Source of the DNA: an uncultured Alphaproteobacteria bacterium
Lineage (GTDB): Bacteria; Pseudomonadota; Alphaproteobacteria; HIMB59
Assembly (NCBI GenBank): GCA_902611415.1
Contig: CACLZM010000001.1
Location: forward strand, 165,870 to 229,869
Direction of reading: 5' to 3'
DNA: 64,000 nucleotides
Below, piece after piece: positions 45,955 to 55,592 of the stretch. The notes under the pieces were generated by a model. The model saw nothing but the letters and a program-made list of their open reading frames with translations, was not told where the DNA came from and ran no database searches. Position 1 is the stretch's first letter; each line of letters opens with the position of its first letter. A program made the translations under genes and the position numbers.

Positions 45955-47142
45955 GTGAAAGATAAATTTAATAGAATAGAACGTTTGCCTCCTTATATTT
46001 TTGGCGAGATAAATAAACTCAAAGCTAAACTTAGAAAAAATGGGAAAGATATAATTGATTTTGGCATGGGTAATCCTGATATGCCTACACCAAAACACAT
46101 TAGAGACAAACTAAAAGAAGTTACAGATAAACCTGGGACTGGAAGATATTCAGTCAGTAAAGGAATACCTGGGCTAAGAAAAGCTCAAGCAAAATATTAT
46201 CAAAAAAGATTTGGTGTAAAATTAAATCCTGATAGTGAAGTTATTGTAACATTGGGCTCAAAAGAGGGCTTAGCTAACTTAGCTCAAGCAATATCAACAC
46301 CTGGAGACATTATTATTTCTCCCAACCCCTCATATCCCATACATCCTTATGGATTTATTATAGCAGGTGCATCATTAAGACATTTACAGACTATGAAAGA
46401 CGGAGTTTTTGATCCTGAAACTTATCTTGAAAGATTAGATCGATCTATAAGAAATAGCACTCCATCTCCAGTAGCTCTAATTGTATCGTTTCCATCTAAT
46501 CCAACAGCTCAGGTAGTTGACTTAAATTTTTATAAAGAAATAGTTAAGATGGCTTTGAAGTATAATGTTTATGTTTTATCAGATCTTGCTTATGCTGAGA
46601 TATACTTTGATAAGAAACCACCTCCTTCAATTCTCCAAGTAAATAGAGCTAAAGAAATTGCTGTTGAATTTACTTCTATGTCAAAAACTTACGCTATGGC
46701 TGGTTGGAGAATAGGTTTTGCCGTTGGAAATAAAAAACTAATTGAAGCCTTAACAAAAATTAAATCTTACTTAGACTATGGTGCTTATACACCAGTACAA
46801 GTTGCAGCAGCAACAGCACTAAATGGTCCTCAAACGTGTGTCTCAAGTATTCGAGCAACTTATAGAAGCAGGCGAGATGTTTTAGTTGAGTCTATGTCAA
46901 GGTCTGGGTGGGATATACCTAGTCCTTCAGCTAGTATGTTTGCATGGGCGCCAATCCCCAAAAAGTACCAAAATAAAGGATCTCTAAAATTTGCAAAAGA
47001 TTTAATGATTAAAGCTGATGTAGCTGTTTCTCCTGGCATTGCTTTTGGTGAATATGGCGAGGGTTTTGTTCGGATAGGACTGGTTGAAAACGAGCAAAGA
47101 ATTCGTCAGGCAGCTAAAAATGTACGAAATCTAAAGCTATAG
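45955..47142 (+). CDS. Class I/II aminotransferase, AlaC-like
   Basis: A 395-residue PLP fold type I enzyme. It has IIDFGMGNPDMPTPKHI near residues 39-55, the SKGIPGLRKAQAKYY block, ISPNPSYPIHPYGFIIAGA, and the PLP lysine in FTSMSKTYAMAGWRIGF. The sequence resembles the AlaC/YfdZ group (alanine or glutamate-pyruvate transaminases), which also handles other amino acids. It has a GTG start at 45955 and no nearby ATG. It lies before the P-loop/ArgC/ArgB-like operon, with 76 bp between, and may supply or use keto acids in that pathway. Confidence 0.88.
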   Translation: MKDKFNRIERLPPYIFGEINKLKAKLRKNGKDIIDFGMGNPDMPTPKHIRDKLKEVTDKPGTGRYSVSKGIPGLRKAQAKYYQKRFGVKLNPDSEVIVTLGSKEGLANLAQAISTPGDIIISPNPSYPIHPYGFIIAGASLRHLQTMKDGVFDPETYLERLDRSIRNSTPSPVALIVSFPSNPTAQVVDLNFYKEIVKMALKYNVYVLSDLAYAEIYFDKKPPPSILQVNRAKEIAVEFTSMSKTYAMAGWRIGFAVGNKKLIEALTKIKSYLDYGAYTPVQVAAATALNGPQTCVSSIRATYRSRRDVLVESMSRSGWDIPSPSASMFAWAPIPKKYQNKGSLKFAKDLMIKADVAVSPGIAFGEYGEGFVRIGLVENEQRIRQAAKNVRNLKL

Positions 47143-47218
47143 TATTATTTTTACTCATATTTCAAATCAAATAAAATATTGCTTATATTCTTGATAATTA
47201 TATAAAACCAACCTTAAG

Positions 47219-48265
47219 ATGATTAACACAAAAAAAATAGGTTCTGTTCTCAAAAACATCAATAATATTGATGAATTGAGTATTTCAGATGTAATTGATT
47301 GTAATCAAGGTCAATTAATTGCTGTTAAAGTAATTTCAGTCAATCCTAATTATAATAAATTGGAGTTAGTCTCTGGAAGAATTACTGAATTAACTGAGGG
47401 AGATGTTATTGTTGGTGCATTGGGTAATAGAATTGCTTCTTCAGGGATGACAGGTTCTGTTCCAACTGAATTAAATAAACACGACAAAATTCACATTTTA
47501 AATTTAGGTGGAGTAATTGGTAATTGTAAAGATTTTAATATTCTTCTGGGACCAGCTACAGAATGTGAAGTCCTTGGATCGGTTGTAGATAATAGTAACA
47601 AACAATTGAATCTAGTTGATTATTCAAAAATTAAAGAAATGAAAATTAAAAACAAAGTACCATCTATTGCAGTCATAGGAACGGGTATTGACTCTGGTAA
47701 AACTACTGTTACATCCTTTATAATCAAAACTCTTAGTAATTATTTTAAGAAAATTAATGCATGTAAACTAGCAGGTACCGCTTCACAAAAAGATTTATAT
47801 TCTTATGAGGATAATGGTGCTTATAAAACATCAGATTTTGTAGATTACGGTCTGCCGAGTACCTGTATGAATGATAAAAAAACCATACAAAGTTGTTCAG
47901 CATCAATTATTAGCAATATGTCTGAGGACGCTGAGATAATTCTAATGGAATTAGGTGATGGTTATCATGGCGATTATGGAACTAAAGAAATAATTCAAAA
48001 TACTGATATTACAGAGTCAATTGAAGTAATTGTAATTTGCGCTTATGACGTATCAGGAGCAGTAAATATTATAGAAAATTTAAAATCAAATAATTTAGAC
48101 AGTAAATTACTGATAATAAGTGGCCCTGTAACTAATAATGTATCTGCTTATAAGCAATCAATTGATAAATTTTCTATACCTAATTCAGATTTTTTAAATA
48201 TTTATAATTCAACTAACCATGTCAATGTTTTCGCTAAGATAATTAATAGGATTAATAATGATTAA
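47219..48265 (+). CDS. P-loop NTPase, DUF1611/dethiobiotin-synthetase-like, first gene of an ArgC/ArgB-like operon
   Basis: A 348-residue protein with two parts. Residues 1-130 form a beta-rich domain of unknown family. Residues 148-345 carry a P-loop NTPase core: AVIGTGIDSGKTT (P-loop 154-163), ACKLAGTASQKD, EIILMELGDGYHGDYGT (Walker B-like). The last part resembles BioD/CobQ-type and DUF1611-type proteins. Its stop overlaps the ArgC-like gene by 8 bp, so it is translated with ArgC and ArgB. This association is unusual. A role as ATP-dependent ligase, carboxylase or chaperone in that pathway is speculative. Confidence 0.65.
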   Translation: MINTKKIGSVLKNINNIDELSISDVIDCNQGQLIAVKVISVNPNYNKLELVSGRITELTEGDVIVGALGNRIASSGMTGSVPTELNKHDKIHILNLGGVIGNCKDFNILLGPATECEVLGSVVDNSNKQLNLVDYSKIKEMKIKNKVPSIAVIGTGIDSGKTTVTSFIIKTLSNYFKKINACKLAGTASQKDLYSYEDNGAYKTSDFVDYGLPSTCMNDKKTIQSCSASIISNMSEDAEIILMELGDGYHGDYGTKEIIQNTDITESIEVIVICAYDVSGAVNIIENLKSNNLDSKLLIISGPVTNNVSAYKQSIDKFSIPNSDFLNIYNSTNHVNVFAKIINRINND

Positions 48266-49250
48266 AGTAGGAGTCATTGGAGCAAATGGTTTTTTAGGTA
48301 TCGAGCTAATTAGAATTCTCTCAGTGCATCCTGAAGTTAAATTATCAAAAATATTTCAAAGAGAAATGGAAATAGATGAGGAATTTCCACATTTACAGTC
48401 ATTAAATCTGAAAGATTTACAGACATCTAATCTTGATGAATTTAAAAATCTCGATTGTGTTTTTTTATCATTACCTCATGGTTCAGCCCATGAATATGTC
48501 AAAGAATTATTATCAAAAGTTAAAATTATAGACCTAAGTTCTGATTTTAGGATTTCTAATCAAGAGGATTATAACAAATATTACAAAACAAATTTTGATG
48601 CCGATATTCAAAATAAATTTCAATATGGATTTATTGAAAATTCAATTGATGACATAAAAAAATCTTCTAACATATCCAATCCTGGTTGTTTTGCACTAAC
48701 AGCTCAACTATCTTTATTACCATTTCAATCTATAATAAAAAAAGTATCTATTACTGCTATAACTGGATCAAGTGGTGGTGGTAAAAATCCCTCAAATAAA
48801 AATCATCATTCGACAAGATCTAAAGATATTTTTTCATACAATATAAATTCACATCGACATTTAGGAGAAATTTATCAATCTTTTCCTAACTTAAAGGAGA
48901 CTCTATCATTTGTTCCATTGTCAGGACCTTTCTCCAGAGGTATATATCTAACAAGTCACATAGAAACATTTGAAGATGTAACTCATGAGTCTTTAAATTT
49001 AAGTTTAGTTGATTGTTTTAAATCTTCTCCTTTTATAAGAATACAAAATAATACTAAGCTCTCTAATGTAGTAGGTTCAAATTATTGTGATATTTCATTG
49101 TCTTTCAAAGATCAGAGGCACTTTGTTGTAGAGGCTTGTTTAGATAATTTAGTAAAGGGTGCTTCAGGTAATGCTGTTGAATGTATGAATATAATTTTTG
49201 ATCTTGATCAATCATTAGGATTGAAACAAATGATACCGTTATATCTATAA
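48258..49250 (+). CDS. N-acetyl-gamma-glutamyl-phosphate reductase-like (ArgC family)
   Basis: A 330-residue NADP-dependent semialdehyde dehydrogenase-fold enzyme. The loop GVIGANGFLGIELIRIL is at residues 5-21, the catalytic cysteine lies in ISNPGCFALTA (Cys144) and the catalytic His lies in SHRHLGEI (His199). The middle SSGGGKNPSNKNHH resembles the long-loop ArgC/LysY type. It would reduce an acyl-phosphate made by the adjacent kinase to a semialdehyde. Because the neighbours are atypical, the substrate may be N-acetylglutamyl-phosphate or a related acyl-amino-acid phosphate. Confidence 0.8.
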   Translation: MIKVGVIGANGFLGIELIRILSVHPEVKLSKIFQREMEIDEEFPHLQSLNLKDLQTSNLDEFKNLDCVFLSLPHGSAHEYVKELLSKVKIIDLSSDFRISNQEDYNKYYKTNFDADIQNKFQYGFIENSIDDIKKSSNISNPGCFALTAQLSLLPFQSIIKKVSITAITGSSGGGKNPSNKNHHSTRSKDIFSYNINSHRHLGEIYQSFPNLKETLSFVPLSGPFSRGIYLTSHIETFEDVTHESLNLSLVDCFKSSPFIRIQNNTKLSNVVGSNYCDISLSFKDQRHFVVEACLDNLVKGASGNAVECMNIIFDLDQSLGLKQMIPLYL

Positions 49251-50098
49251 TGAAAAATCAAAGCTTTTACCAATCAATATTACAAAATTCCATACTTGTC
49301 ATTAAAGTTAGTGGTAAAATTTGCGATAATGAAGGTAGTATAGATAATGTTATAAGTGACATAAAAGAATTATTAAACTCTATTTCGAAGTTAAAAGTTG
49401 TTTTAGTCTTTGGATTTGGACGACAGCTAGATAACTATATGATCAATGTACATGGTATTGAGCCAAAAAAAATAAATGGTAGAAGAGTAACATCTCCTAC
49501 AGACATAGAGGCTGCCAAAAAAATATCTGGCCAAATTTTAATAGATATTTTTAGCTTGAGTTCACGATATAATATCAGAAATTTTCCAATTCCTATTTCA
49601 AAGAAAGACTTTATTGCAGCAAAACGAAGAGATGTAGTTGATGACATTGATTACGGCCAAGTCGGAGACATCGTTTCAGTTGATGCATTACAAATTAAAA
49701 ACTTATTTAAAGAACATGATATGATAATTATGCCAAGTTTAGTTTTAGATAAAAATACATCTGAAGTATTAAATGTTAATGCTGACACCATTGCTACTGA
49801 ATTAGCAATAAACCTCTCAGCTAGTAAGCTAATTTTTATCTCTGATGTTCCTTTTATCAAAGATACACAAGGAGAAAGAATTTCTGCAGTTGATGAAAAT
49901 GTGGCAAGAAAACTATTTGATGAGAAAATCATTTCTAATGGGATGATTGTAAAAGTCGAAAACTCATTAAAAGCTCTAAATCAAGGTGTACAAAAAATTC
50001 ATATTATAAGTGGCGAAATAAAAAATGCTCTCATAAATGAGTTAGAGACAGAAGAGGGTATTGGTACAGTCTTTCAAAAACAATCTCTAGATTACTAA
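49250..50098 (+). CDS. Acetylglutamate kinase-like amino-acid kinase (divergent ArgB)
   Basis: A 282-residue amino-acid kinase. The ArgB frame is visible: ILVIKVSGKICDN near residue 14, IEPKKINGRRVTSPTD near residue 70 (ArgB KFxNGxRVT), VLNVNADTIATELAINLSA near 172 (ArgB NINADxxA), LIFISDVPFIKD, and IGTVF at the end. The usual HGGG nucleotide loop after the first sheet is VFGFGRQLDNY instead. It starts at the last base of the ArgC-like stop (TAATG). The changed glycine loop makes it doubtful that it is an ordinary N-acetylglutamate kinase. Confidence 0.75.
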   Translation: MKNQSFYQSILQNSILVIKVSGKICDNEGSIDNVISDIKELLNSISKLKVVLVFGFGRQLDNYMINVHGIEPKKINGRRVTSPTDIEAAKKISGQILIDIFSLSSRYNIRNFPIPISKKDFIAAKRRDVVDDIDYGQVGDIVSVDALQIKNLFKEHDMIIMPSLVLDKNTSEVLNVNADTIATELAINLSASKLIFISDVPFIKDTQGERISAVDENVARKLFDEKIISNGMIVKVENSLKALNQGVQKIHIISGEIKNALINELETEEGIGTVFQKQSLDY

Positions 50099-51453
50099 TT
50101 TAAAGGCTTAAAAAGGATTCCAATTTTCTCGTTCTCACTCCAAAACCCATCAACATAATAGTTTCCATTTTCATCTTTTTCTGAAGGCCCAACCATAATT
50201 ACCTGTTCAGTATGATCAGAGGCTAAATCTAAGTTTCCTACAACACTAAATAATCCATCTTGTGCTTTAAAATCTATTTTTTCCCTATTTTTTTTTATTA
50301 TATCTTGAACTGAGAAAAAATTTGTAAAAGATAGATTTCCATTTTTTACTATTACTTCATCAAAGCCTAAGTTAGTATTTTTAGTTATATCACCTTCATC
50401 ATTTAATTCTAGCCAATACCATTCAATTCTATATGGACCATCTTCAAAATTTTTATCTGCTGCCATTGAGGTATAGTCTGATATGTTAAATTTACAATTT
50501 AAGCATCTTGGCTCGCCGTTTATTACAAAACCATCTTTGTCACCAAGATTATCACAGTTATAACCAAGCTCATTTAATAGATTGCTAAATTCATTATCAG
50601 TGCATTTTCGCGCTCTAGAAATACCATCGTAATACGCTACTAATTTTCCAGAATATTCTTTAGGTCTATTCCCTGAATAAATGCCATACCTGAAAACTGG
50701 ACTATCATACAATTTTTCTTTGGATGAATAGACTACTTCACTTATGTATCCAATTTCAGAATATTGTAAATCACCATTAACAAATAGTTTCATAAATCCA
50801 TCTTCACCCCACTTGACGTGTAAAATTATATCATGCCACTTGTTAAATAATTCATTCTTATCAATCACAGTATTATATTTTGATACTAATTTGTGTAATC
50901 CTTTTTCGTTACAATATTCGCGACTAACACCTAAGCCTTTGTGATCAGGTTTAAGTTTAAACATAAATGTAACACCTGCATAACTATCGTTTTCAGTCTC
51001 ACAATGAGAGTATTCTTCTATTATTGGATAAGTAAAATATTGTTTGAATTGACCAAATTGGATTAAATGCTCATCTGTAAAAGAGGATAGATCACTGTCA
51101 TCGATAAAAAATGACCAAGCATACCAATTCTCCCCAATCTCACCAGCATGTTGATTATCCAGAGGATTATTCAAATATGCTTCAGTTCTTCCCCATGAAC
51201 CTTTGTATGATCCCCTAGAGCAATCATCACCGGCACATTCTTTTGCTCTTAATTCAAATCGATGAGAAAAACCATTAATACGTGAAAATTCGTTTTCAAC
51301 ATCTTGACTCCACTTTTTATTAATATCTCGTCCGTGTACTTCAGTGTCACCCCAATTTATAGTTTCATAAGATTTACCAGACTCGCCATTTTTAAAAGTA
51401 AGTCCAGATGCAAAAAAAGGAATAAATAAAAAAAGAAAAGTTAATCTCATCAC
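50095..51453 (-). CDS. Secreted polysaccharide-lyase-like protein (concanavalin-like domain)
   Basis: A 452-residue exported protein with a signal peptide (residues 1-17, FFASG). The N-terminal ~290 residues resemble polysaccharide lyase family PF14099 (heparin/glucuronan lyase-like): HRFELRAKECAG, GENWYAWSFFIDD, LIQFGQFKQYFTYP, FNKWHDIILHVKWGEDGFMK and VFRYGIYSGNRPKEYSGK. Cysteines suggest disulfides. The ~160-residue C-terminal region is unassigned. The likely role is cleavage or binding of an anionic polysaccharide outside the cell. It is convergent with the ArgB-like gene (4 bp overlap). Confidence 0.65.
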   Translation of the reverse strand: MMRLTFLFLFIPFFASGLTFKNGESGKSYETINWGDTEVHGRDINKKWSQDVENEFSRINGFSHRFELRAKECAGDDCSRGSYKGSWGRTEAYLNNPLDNQHAGEIGENWYAWSFFIDDSDLSSFTDEHLIQFGQFKQYFTYPIIEEYSHCETENDSYAGVTFMFKLKPDHKGLGVSREYCNEKGLHKLVSKYNTVIDKNELFNKWHDIILHVKWGEDGFMKLFVNGDLQYSEIGYISEVVYSSKEKLYDSPVFRYGIYSGNRPKEYSGKLVAYYDGISRARKCTDNEFSNLLNELGYNCDNLGDKDGFVINGEPRCLNCKFNISDYTSMAADKNFEDGPYRIEWYWLELNDEGDITKNTNLGFDEVIVKNGNLSFTNFFSVQDIIKKNREKIDFKAQDGLFSVVGNLDLASDHTEQVIMVGPSEKDENGNYYVDGFWSENEKIGILFKPLN

Positions 51454-51486
51454 TTATCTTAATTCTCAATAAAATTTAAGATTAAT

Positions 51487-52641
51487 TTAAATACTTTTTG
51501 AAATAATTTCAATACCCTTCTTTAACTCTTGTTGTGTGATAATTAATGGGGGTGTTATTCTAATTATATTTCCTTGAATGAGAGTAGCAACAAGACCTTT
51601 TTTTGTCATCTTCCCAAATGTATTCGATGCAATTTCATTACTTTGAAACTCTATACCAGCCATTAGACCTAAGCATCTGGTATCAACAATTTTATCTTTA
51701 TGATTGTTATGTAATTTTTTAAGTAAGCTTGATAATAATTTACCATTAATTTGTACTTTATTTAAAAAAGATTTAGTATTTATAGATTTCAATACGTTGT
51801 AAGAAACTCTTGTCTGAAGCATACCTCCACCAAATGTAGAACCATGAAAACCAGTTGAAATCATCTTAGATATATATTTTTTTACTATTGTTGCGCCAAT
51901 AGGAATACCAGAACCTAATCCTTTAGCTGAGGTTATAATATCAGGATTAACACCATAATGTTTGTATGCAAAAATTTTTCCAGTTCGACCTATACCGCCT
52001 TGTATTTCATCTCCGATAAGTAAAATTTTCTTATTTATACATATTTCATTTATAGCTTTAGCGAAATTCTTACTACAAATATTGATACCACCATCTCCTT
52101 GAACAAATTCTATTATTATTGCTACCGTTTTTTTATTTACTAATTTTTTGAGATGAGAGACATCATTAAATTTACAAAACTTTACTTTACCTGGAACAGG
52201 CCCTATGTCAGATTTGTATTTTTTATTACTGCCGACTGATAAGGCTCCAATTGTTCTTCCATGAAAAGAGGAGGTCATAGCAATAATTTCATCTTTGCCC
52301 TTTTTACTTCCATAGTTTCTTGCTATTTTTAATGCAGCTTCAATGCTTTCCGCACCTGAATTAGAAAAGAACACATCACCTTTGTTAGAATTTTCAGATA
52401 ATAATTTAGATAATTTAGTCTTGAACTCATGCATTTGAGAACCCGATAAATGAGTAATGCCAGTTTTTATTTGATCTTGTAAACTTTTTCTTACAACTGG
52501 GTGATTATACCCAAGAGAATTAACTGCCACACCTGCTGAAAAATCTAATAATTTTTTATTATCTGAAGTGTGCAAATAACACCCTCGTCCTTTTATAACT
52601 TTAAAATTACTAAAATTGTATGTTTTTAATAAATTATTCAT
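51487..52641 (-). CDS. Acetylornithine aminotransferase-like (class III, ArgD-like)
   Basis: A 384-residue PLP enzyme. It has LLDFSAGVAVNSLGYNHPVV near residues 31-50, FFSNSGAESIEAALKIAR, FHGRTIGALSVGSNKKY, LIGDEIQGGIGRTGKIFAYKH and the PLP lysine in ITSAKGLGSGIPIGA. This is the ArgD/ornithine-transaminase pattern. It lies near, but on the other strand from, the ArgC/ArgB-like operon, so the window has three of the acetylated arginine-branch enzymes. It is likely to transaminate an acyl-semialdehyde to an acyl-diamine amino acid. Confidence 0.86.
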   Translation of the reverse strand: MNNLLKTYNFSNFKVIKGRGCYLHTSDNKKLLDFSAGVAVNSLGYNHPVVRKSLQDQIKTGITHLSGSQMHEFKTKLSKLLSENSNKGDVFFSNSGAESIEAALKIARNYGSKKGKDEIIAMTSSFHGRTIGALSVGSNKKYKSDIGPVPGKVKFCKFNDVSHLKKLVNKKTVAIIIEFVQGDGGINICSKNFAKAINEICINKKILLIGDEIQGGIGRTGKIFAYKHYGVNPDIITSAKGLGSGIPIGATIVKKYISKMISTGFHGSTFGGGMLQTRVSYNVLKSINTKSFLNKVQINGKLLSSLLKKLHNNHKDKIVDTRCLGLMAGIEFQSNEIASNTFGKMTKKGLVATLIQGNIIRITPPLIITQQELKKGIEIISKSI

Positions 52642-52682
52642 ATTTATATTAAATTTTTAATGAAATAAGGAAATTTTTAAAG

Positions 52683-53576
52683 TCAAAATCTCCACTGGCT
52701 TATTTTATTCATAAGAAAATCTCTAAAAGCTATTAATTTTAAACTTCCTTTTAGATTTTCATGATAAACCATATGAACATCGTAACTTGGTCCTTCTATA
52801 TCTGGCAATACTTTAACAAGATGGGCTTTATGTTGAGCCATATAGTCAGGTAATGCAGCTAATCCTGCACCAGTTTCAACAGCTACTAATAAACCATATA
52901 GATTGTTGATTGTAATATGAGGTCTTCTATTTTTTTGGTTTTTTTTAACACCAGTTTTCAGTATCCAATTGGTGTCAGAAAGTGGGGATGGTTTTCCTAT
53001 TCCATATGTTATTAATCTATGGCTATTAAGCTCTGATCTTCTCAAAGGCATACCCATTTCATTTATGTAATTCGCTGATCCATAAATATGGTATTTGATT
53101 GTCGCGATGTGCTTTGAAACTAAATCTAAATGCCTTGGTTTTCTCATCCATAAACCAATATCATAATCTTGGCGAAGCATATCTTGCTCATCTTCAGAAT
53201 AGTTTAGTTTAAGATTAATTTCTGGGTATTCATGAATAAATTCATTTATTCTTGGGCTAAGCCACATCGATCCAAAAGCAACTGTAGTATTAATAGAGAG
53301 GTTACCAGTGGGAACTGACTTATATTCAACTATCTTTTTTTCTATAGAATTTAAATCAGCAAAAATTTTTTCAGTTTCTTCAAAGAGATAGGAACCTTGC
53401 TCTGTCAGAGTTATACCTTTTGTGTGTCTTTTAAATAGTTTGGTTTTTAAACTATGCTCAAGAGATTGAATTTGTCTAGTAATAGCAGATTGACTAAGGT
53501 GAATTGTATCCATAGCTCTAGAGATGCTTCCTGCTGTAGCTACGTGATAAAATGTTTTAAGTCTATCCCAATCCAT
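52683..53576 (-). CDS. LysR-family transcriptional regulator
   Basis: A 297-residue LysR regulator. The N-terminal winged helix-turn-helix covers residues 1-60 with AGSISRAMDTIHLSQSAITR and LEHSLKTKLFKRHTKG, followed by the effector-binding domain with SMWLSPRINEFIHEYPEI and AGLAALPDYMAQ. It is the only obvious transcription factor in the window. It overlaps the TolC-like gene (14 bp), so it is co-transcribed with it, and it may control the neighbouring ArgD-like, lyase or TolC genes. The effector is unknown. Confidence 0.9.
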   Translation of the reverse strand: MDWDRLKTFYHVATAGSISRAMDTIHLSQSAITRQIQSLEHSLKTKLFKRHTKGITLTEQGSYLFEETEKIFADLNSIEKKIVEYKSVPTGNLSINTTVAFGSMWLSPRINEFIHEYPEINLKLNYSEDEQDMLRQDYDIGLWMRKPRHLDLVSKHIATIKYHIYGSANYINEMGMPLRRSELNSHRLITYGIGKPSPLSDTNWILKTGVKKNQKNRRPHITINNLYGLLVAVETGAGLAALPDYMAQHKAHLVKVLPDIEGPSYDVHMVYHENLKGSLKLIAFRDFLMNKISQWRF

Positions 53577-54837
53577 TAATAATTGTATTTAGATCCCCGT
53601 TTAATATCAGAATATCTATTAAATAATATTTTTTTGAAGATTTCAAATCTAATAAAATGTTATGAGCATCATTTAATTCATTCTTACTTTCAATAAGTTG
53701 TGTAATATCTATTTTTTGGGCTTTATATAAAATTTCATTTCCTTGTAATTTTAATTCTAAGCTATCAATTATTTTTTCTTGGTTATTTATTTTATTTAAA
53801 TAAAAATCATAATTGTTCCAAGACTCTAAGTAAGTATTAAGTAAGTCTCTCTTTAAGTCTTTATGCTCTAATAATTTTTTTTGATAATTATATTCCTCAA
53901 TATCAAAATTATTTTCATCTTTAAACCCATCATAAATAGGAATGCTTAGAGATAGTGACAAGGATGAGGATCTTCTATGATCAATTGCTGCAGAATAATT
54001 ATCACTCTCACTTAGGGAATAGGTTAGGTCAACAGAAGGTCTCAAATCTTTTTTGCTCATCTCTAGTTCAGGTAAATATGTATTTTCAATAAAAGAGAGA
54101 TATTGGCCATAAGAGGAATTCATTAATTCTGAAAATAATTTCTTACTAATTTGTGCATTAGATACTTCTATCACATAATCAAAATTTACATCTTCATCAT
54201 AAATATCGAGATCAAGTAACTTACTAACTTGAAGCATTAAATTATCTATTTTTCTATCATAATCTAAAGACACAGATTGTGCTTCTAATAGTTCATTTTC
54301 TAAATCTAATACCTCTGTTTTTGTAATTCTGTTTGCCTTAAATAATATTTCAGCCTCTAAGACTTTTTTTCTATAAAATTCTAAATTCAGTTGTTGATTT
54401 TTCTTTTTAAAGATCAATGTCTGTAAATTACTATAACCGTTTAGGAGTTCTTTGATTAATAACTCTTTTTGATACTCTCTAAGATAGTCAAAAGCTTGAT
54501 TTCTAGTTTGCGTAGTAATTAAATTTAACTGACTAAACCCACCGTTATAGAGGTTAACCGTAGCACTTAATGTATGAGTATCTGCGTTTACTGTAGAAGT
54601 AGAATCAGTGCTAGTTGTACTGTTTGAAATAGAAAACGAATAATCTATTTCTGGTATATAGAGAGTATCAGCTAATTCTAAATTTTTATCGTCAATTAAA
54701 TTGTCATACTTAAATTGAGAGTTTGTTTCATTTTTTTCGACAAGAATTTTTATTAAATCAGTTATTTCATAGGATAAAATACCCTTTGAAAAAAATAAAA
54801 AGAATGTGCTTAAAAAAATTATTTTGATTTTTGCCAT
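53563..54837 (-). CDS. TolC-family outer-membrane efflux protein
   Basis: A 424-residue exported protein with a signal peptide (residues 1-22). The long alpha-helical hairpin pattern is visible: VNLYNGGFSQLNLITTQTRN near residue 93 and LSLSLSIPIYDGFKDENNFDIE near residue 293, the paired TolC repeats with the Asn/Tyr-Gly landmarks (LYNGG and IYDG). It would form an outer-membrane trimer for a type I secretion or RND exporter. No inner-membrane partner is in this window. It overlaps MazG by 19 bp and LysR by 14 bp. Confidence 0.82.
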   Translation of the reverse strand: MAKIKIIFLSTFFLFFSKGILSYEITDLIKILVEKNETNSQFKYDNLIDDKNLELADTLYIPEIDYSFSISNSTTSTDSTSTVNADTHTLSATVNLYNGGFSQLNLITTQTRNQAFDYLREYQKELLIKELLNGYSNLQTLIFKKKNQQLNLEFYRKKVLEAEILFKANRITKTEVLDLENELLEAQSVSLDYDRKIDNLMLQVSKLLDLDIYDEDVNFDYVIEVSNAQISKKLFSELMNSSYGQYLSFIENTYLPELEMSKKDLRPSVDLTYSLSESDNYSAAIDHRRSSSLSLSLSIPIYDGFKDENNFDIEEYNYQKKLLEHKDLKRDLLNTYLESWNNYDFYLNKINNQEKIIDSLELKLQGNEILYKAQKIDITQLIESKNELNDAHNILLDLKSSKKYYLIDILILNGDLNTIINGLG

Positions 54838-55592
54838 TCTCTCTCCAAATTATTCAAATTCCATTTCAATTTTTTTTTGTTCATTGTATTTTCCATTTTT
54901 TTAAATCTTTTCTCAAATTTCCTATTAGAGTTCCTAATAATTGTTTCAGTATCAAGTCCTAATTTTCTTGATAAATTAATACAAGAAAATAATAAATCTC
55001 CTAATTCCTCTTTAATTTTTCTCTTGTTATTTGTTCTCATTTCATTTGAAAGCTCATTTAATTCCTCTTTTACCTTCTTCAAGGTTCCATTTGCATTTTT
55101 CCAATCAAATCCTTCTTTTGCAGCTCTTTTTTGAAGCTTAAGCGAACGTGTAACAGCAGGGAGATTTACACTTACACCATCTAAAACAGATTTAGCACCT
55201 TTCTTTTTTCTTTCAAATTTTTTTTGTGTTTCCCAAAAATCATTAACATCTTGAACGGTTTTAATTGACTCATCGCGCATAAAAATATGAGGATGACGAG
55301 ATTTCATTTTTTTTACACTTGTATCAATGACATCTTCAATTGAAAATTTCTTTTTTTCAGCAGCAATAACTGAGTGATAAATAACTTGTAGTAATAAATC
55401 GCCAAGCTCTCCTTCTAGCTCTTTGCTATTATTTGACTCAATTGCTTCGATAACTTCATATGCTTCCTCTAAAGTATACTTTGCTAATGATTTTGAAGTT
55501 TGTTGTATATCCCATGGACATCCATTTTTTGGATTTCTTAGTCTCTTCACAACATTAATTAAATCATCTATTTTGTTCTTTTTTTTTACCAT
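54819..55592 (-). CDS. mazG: Nucleoside triphosphate pyrophosphohydrolase MazG
   Basis: A 257-residue protein with two MazG domains. The first has CPWDIQQTSKSLAKYTLEEAYEVIEAIE and GELGDLLLQVIYH near residues 60-72; the second has KEELNELSNEM...KEELGDLLFSCINLSRKLG near residues 169-200. The paired acidic EExxE/ExxD motifs bind Mg. It removes pyrophosphate from aberrant NTPs. Its start overlaps the end of the gamma-glutamyltransferase gene (7 bp) and its end overlaps TolC. Confidence 0.92.
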   Translation of the reverse strand: MVKKKNKIDDLINVVKRLRNPKNGCPWDIQQTSKSLAKYTLEEAYEVIEAIESNNSKELEGELGDLLLQVIYHSVIAAEKKKFSIEDVIDTSVKKMKSRHPHIFMRDESIKTVQDVNDFWETQKKFERKKKGAKSVLDGVSVNLPAVTRSLKLQKRAAKEGFDWKNANGTLKKVKEELNELSNEMRTNNKRKIKEELGDLLFSCINLSRKLGLDTETIIRNSNRKFEKRFKKMENTMNKKKLKWNLNNLEREWQKSK

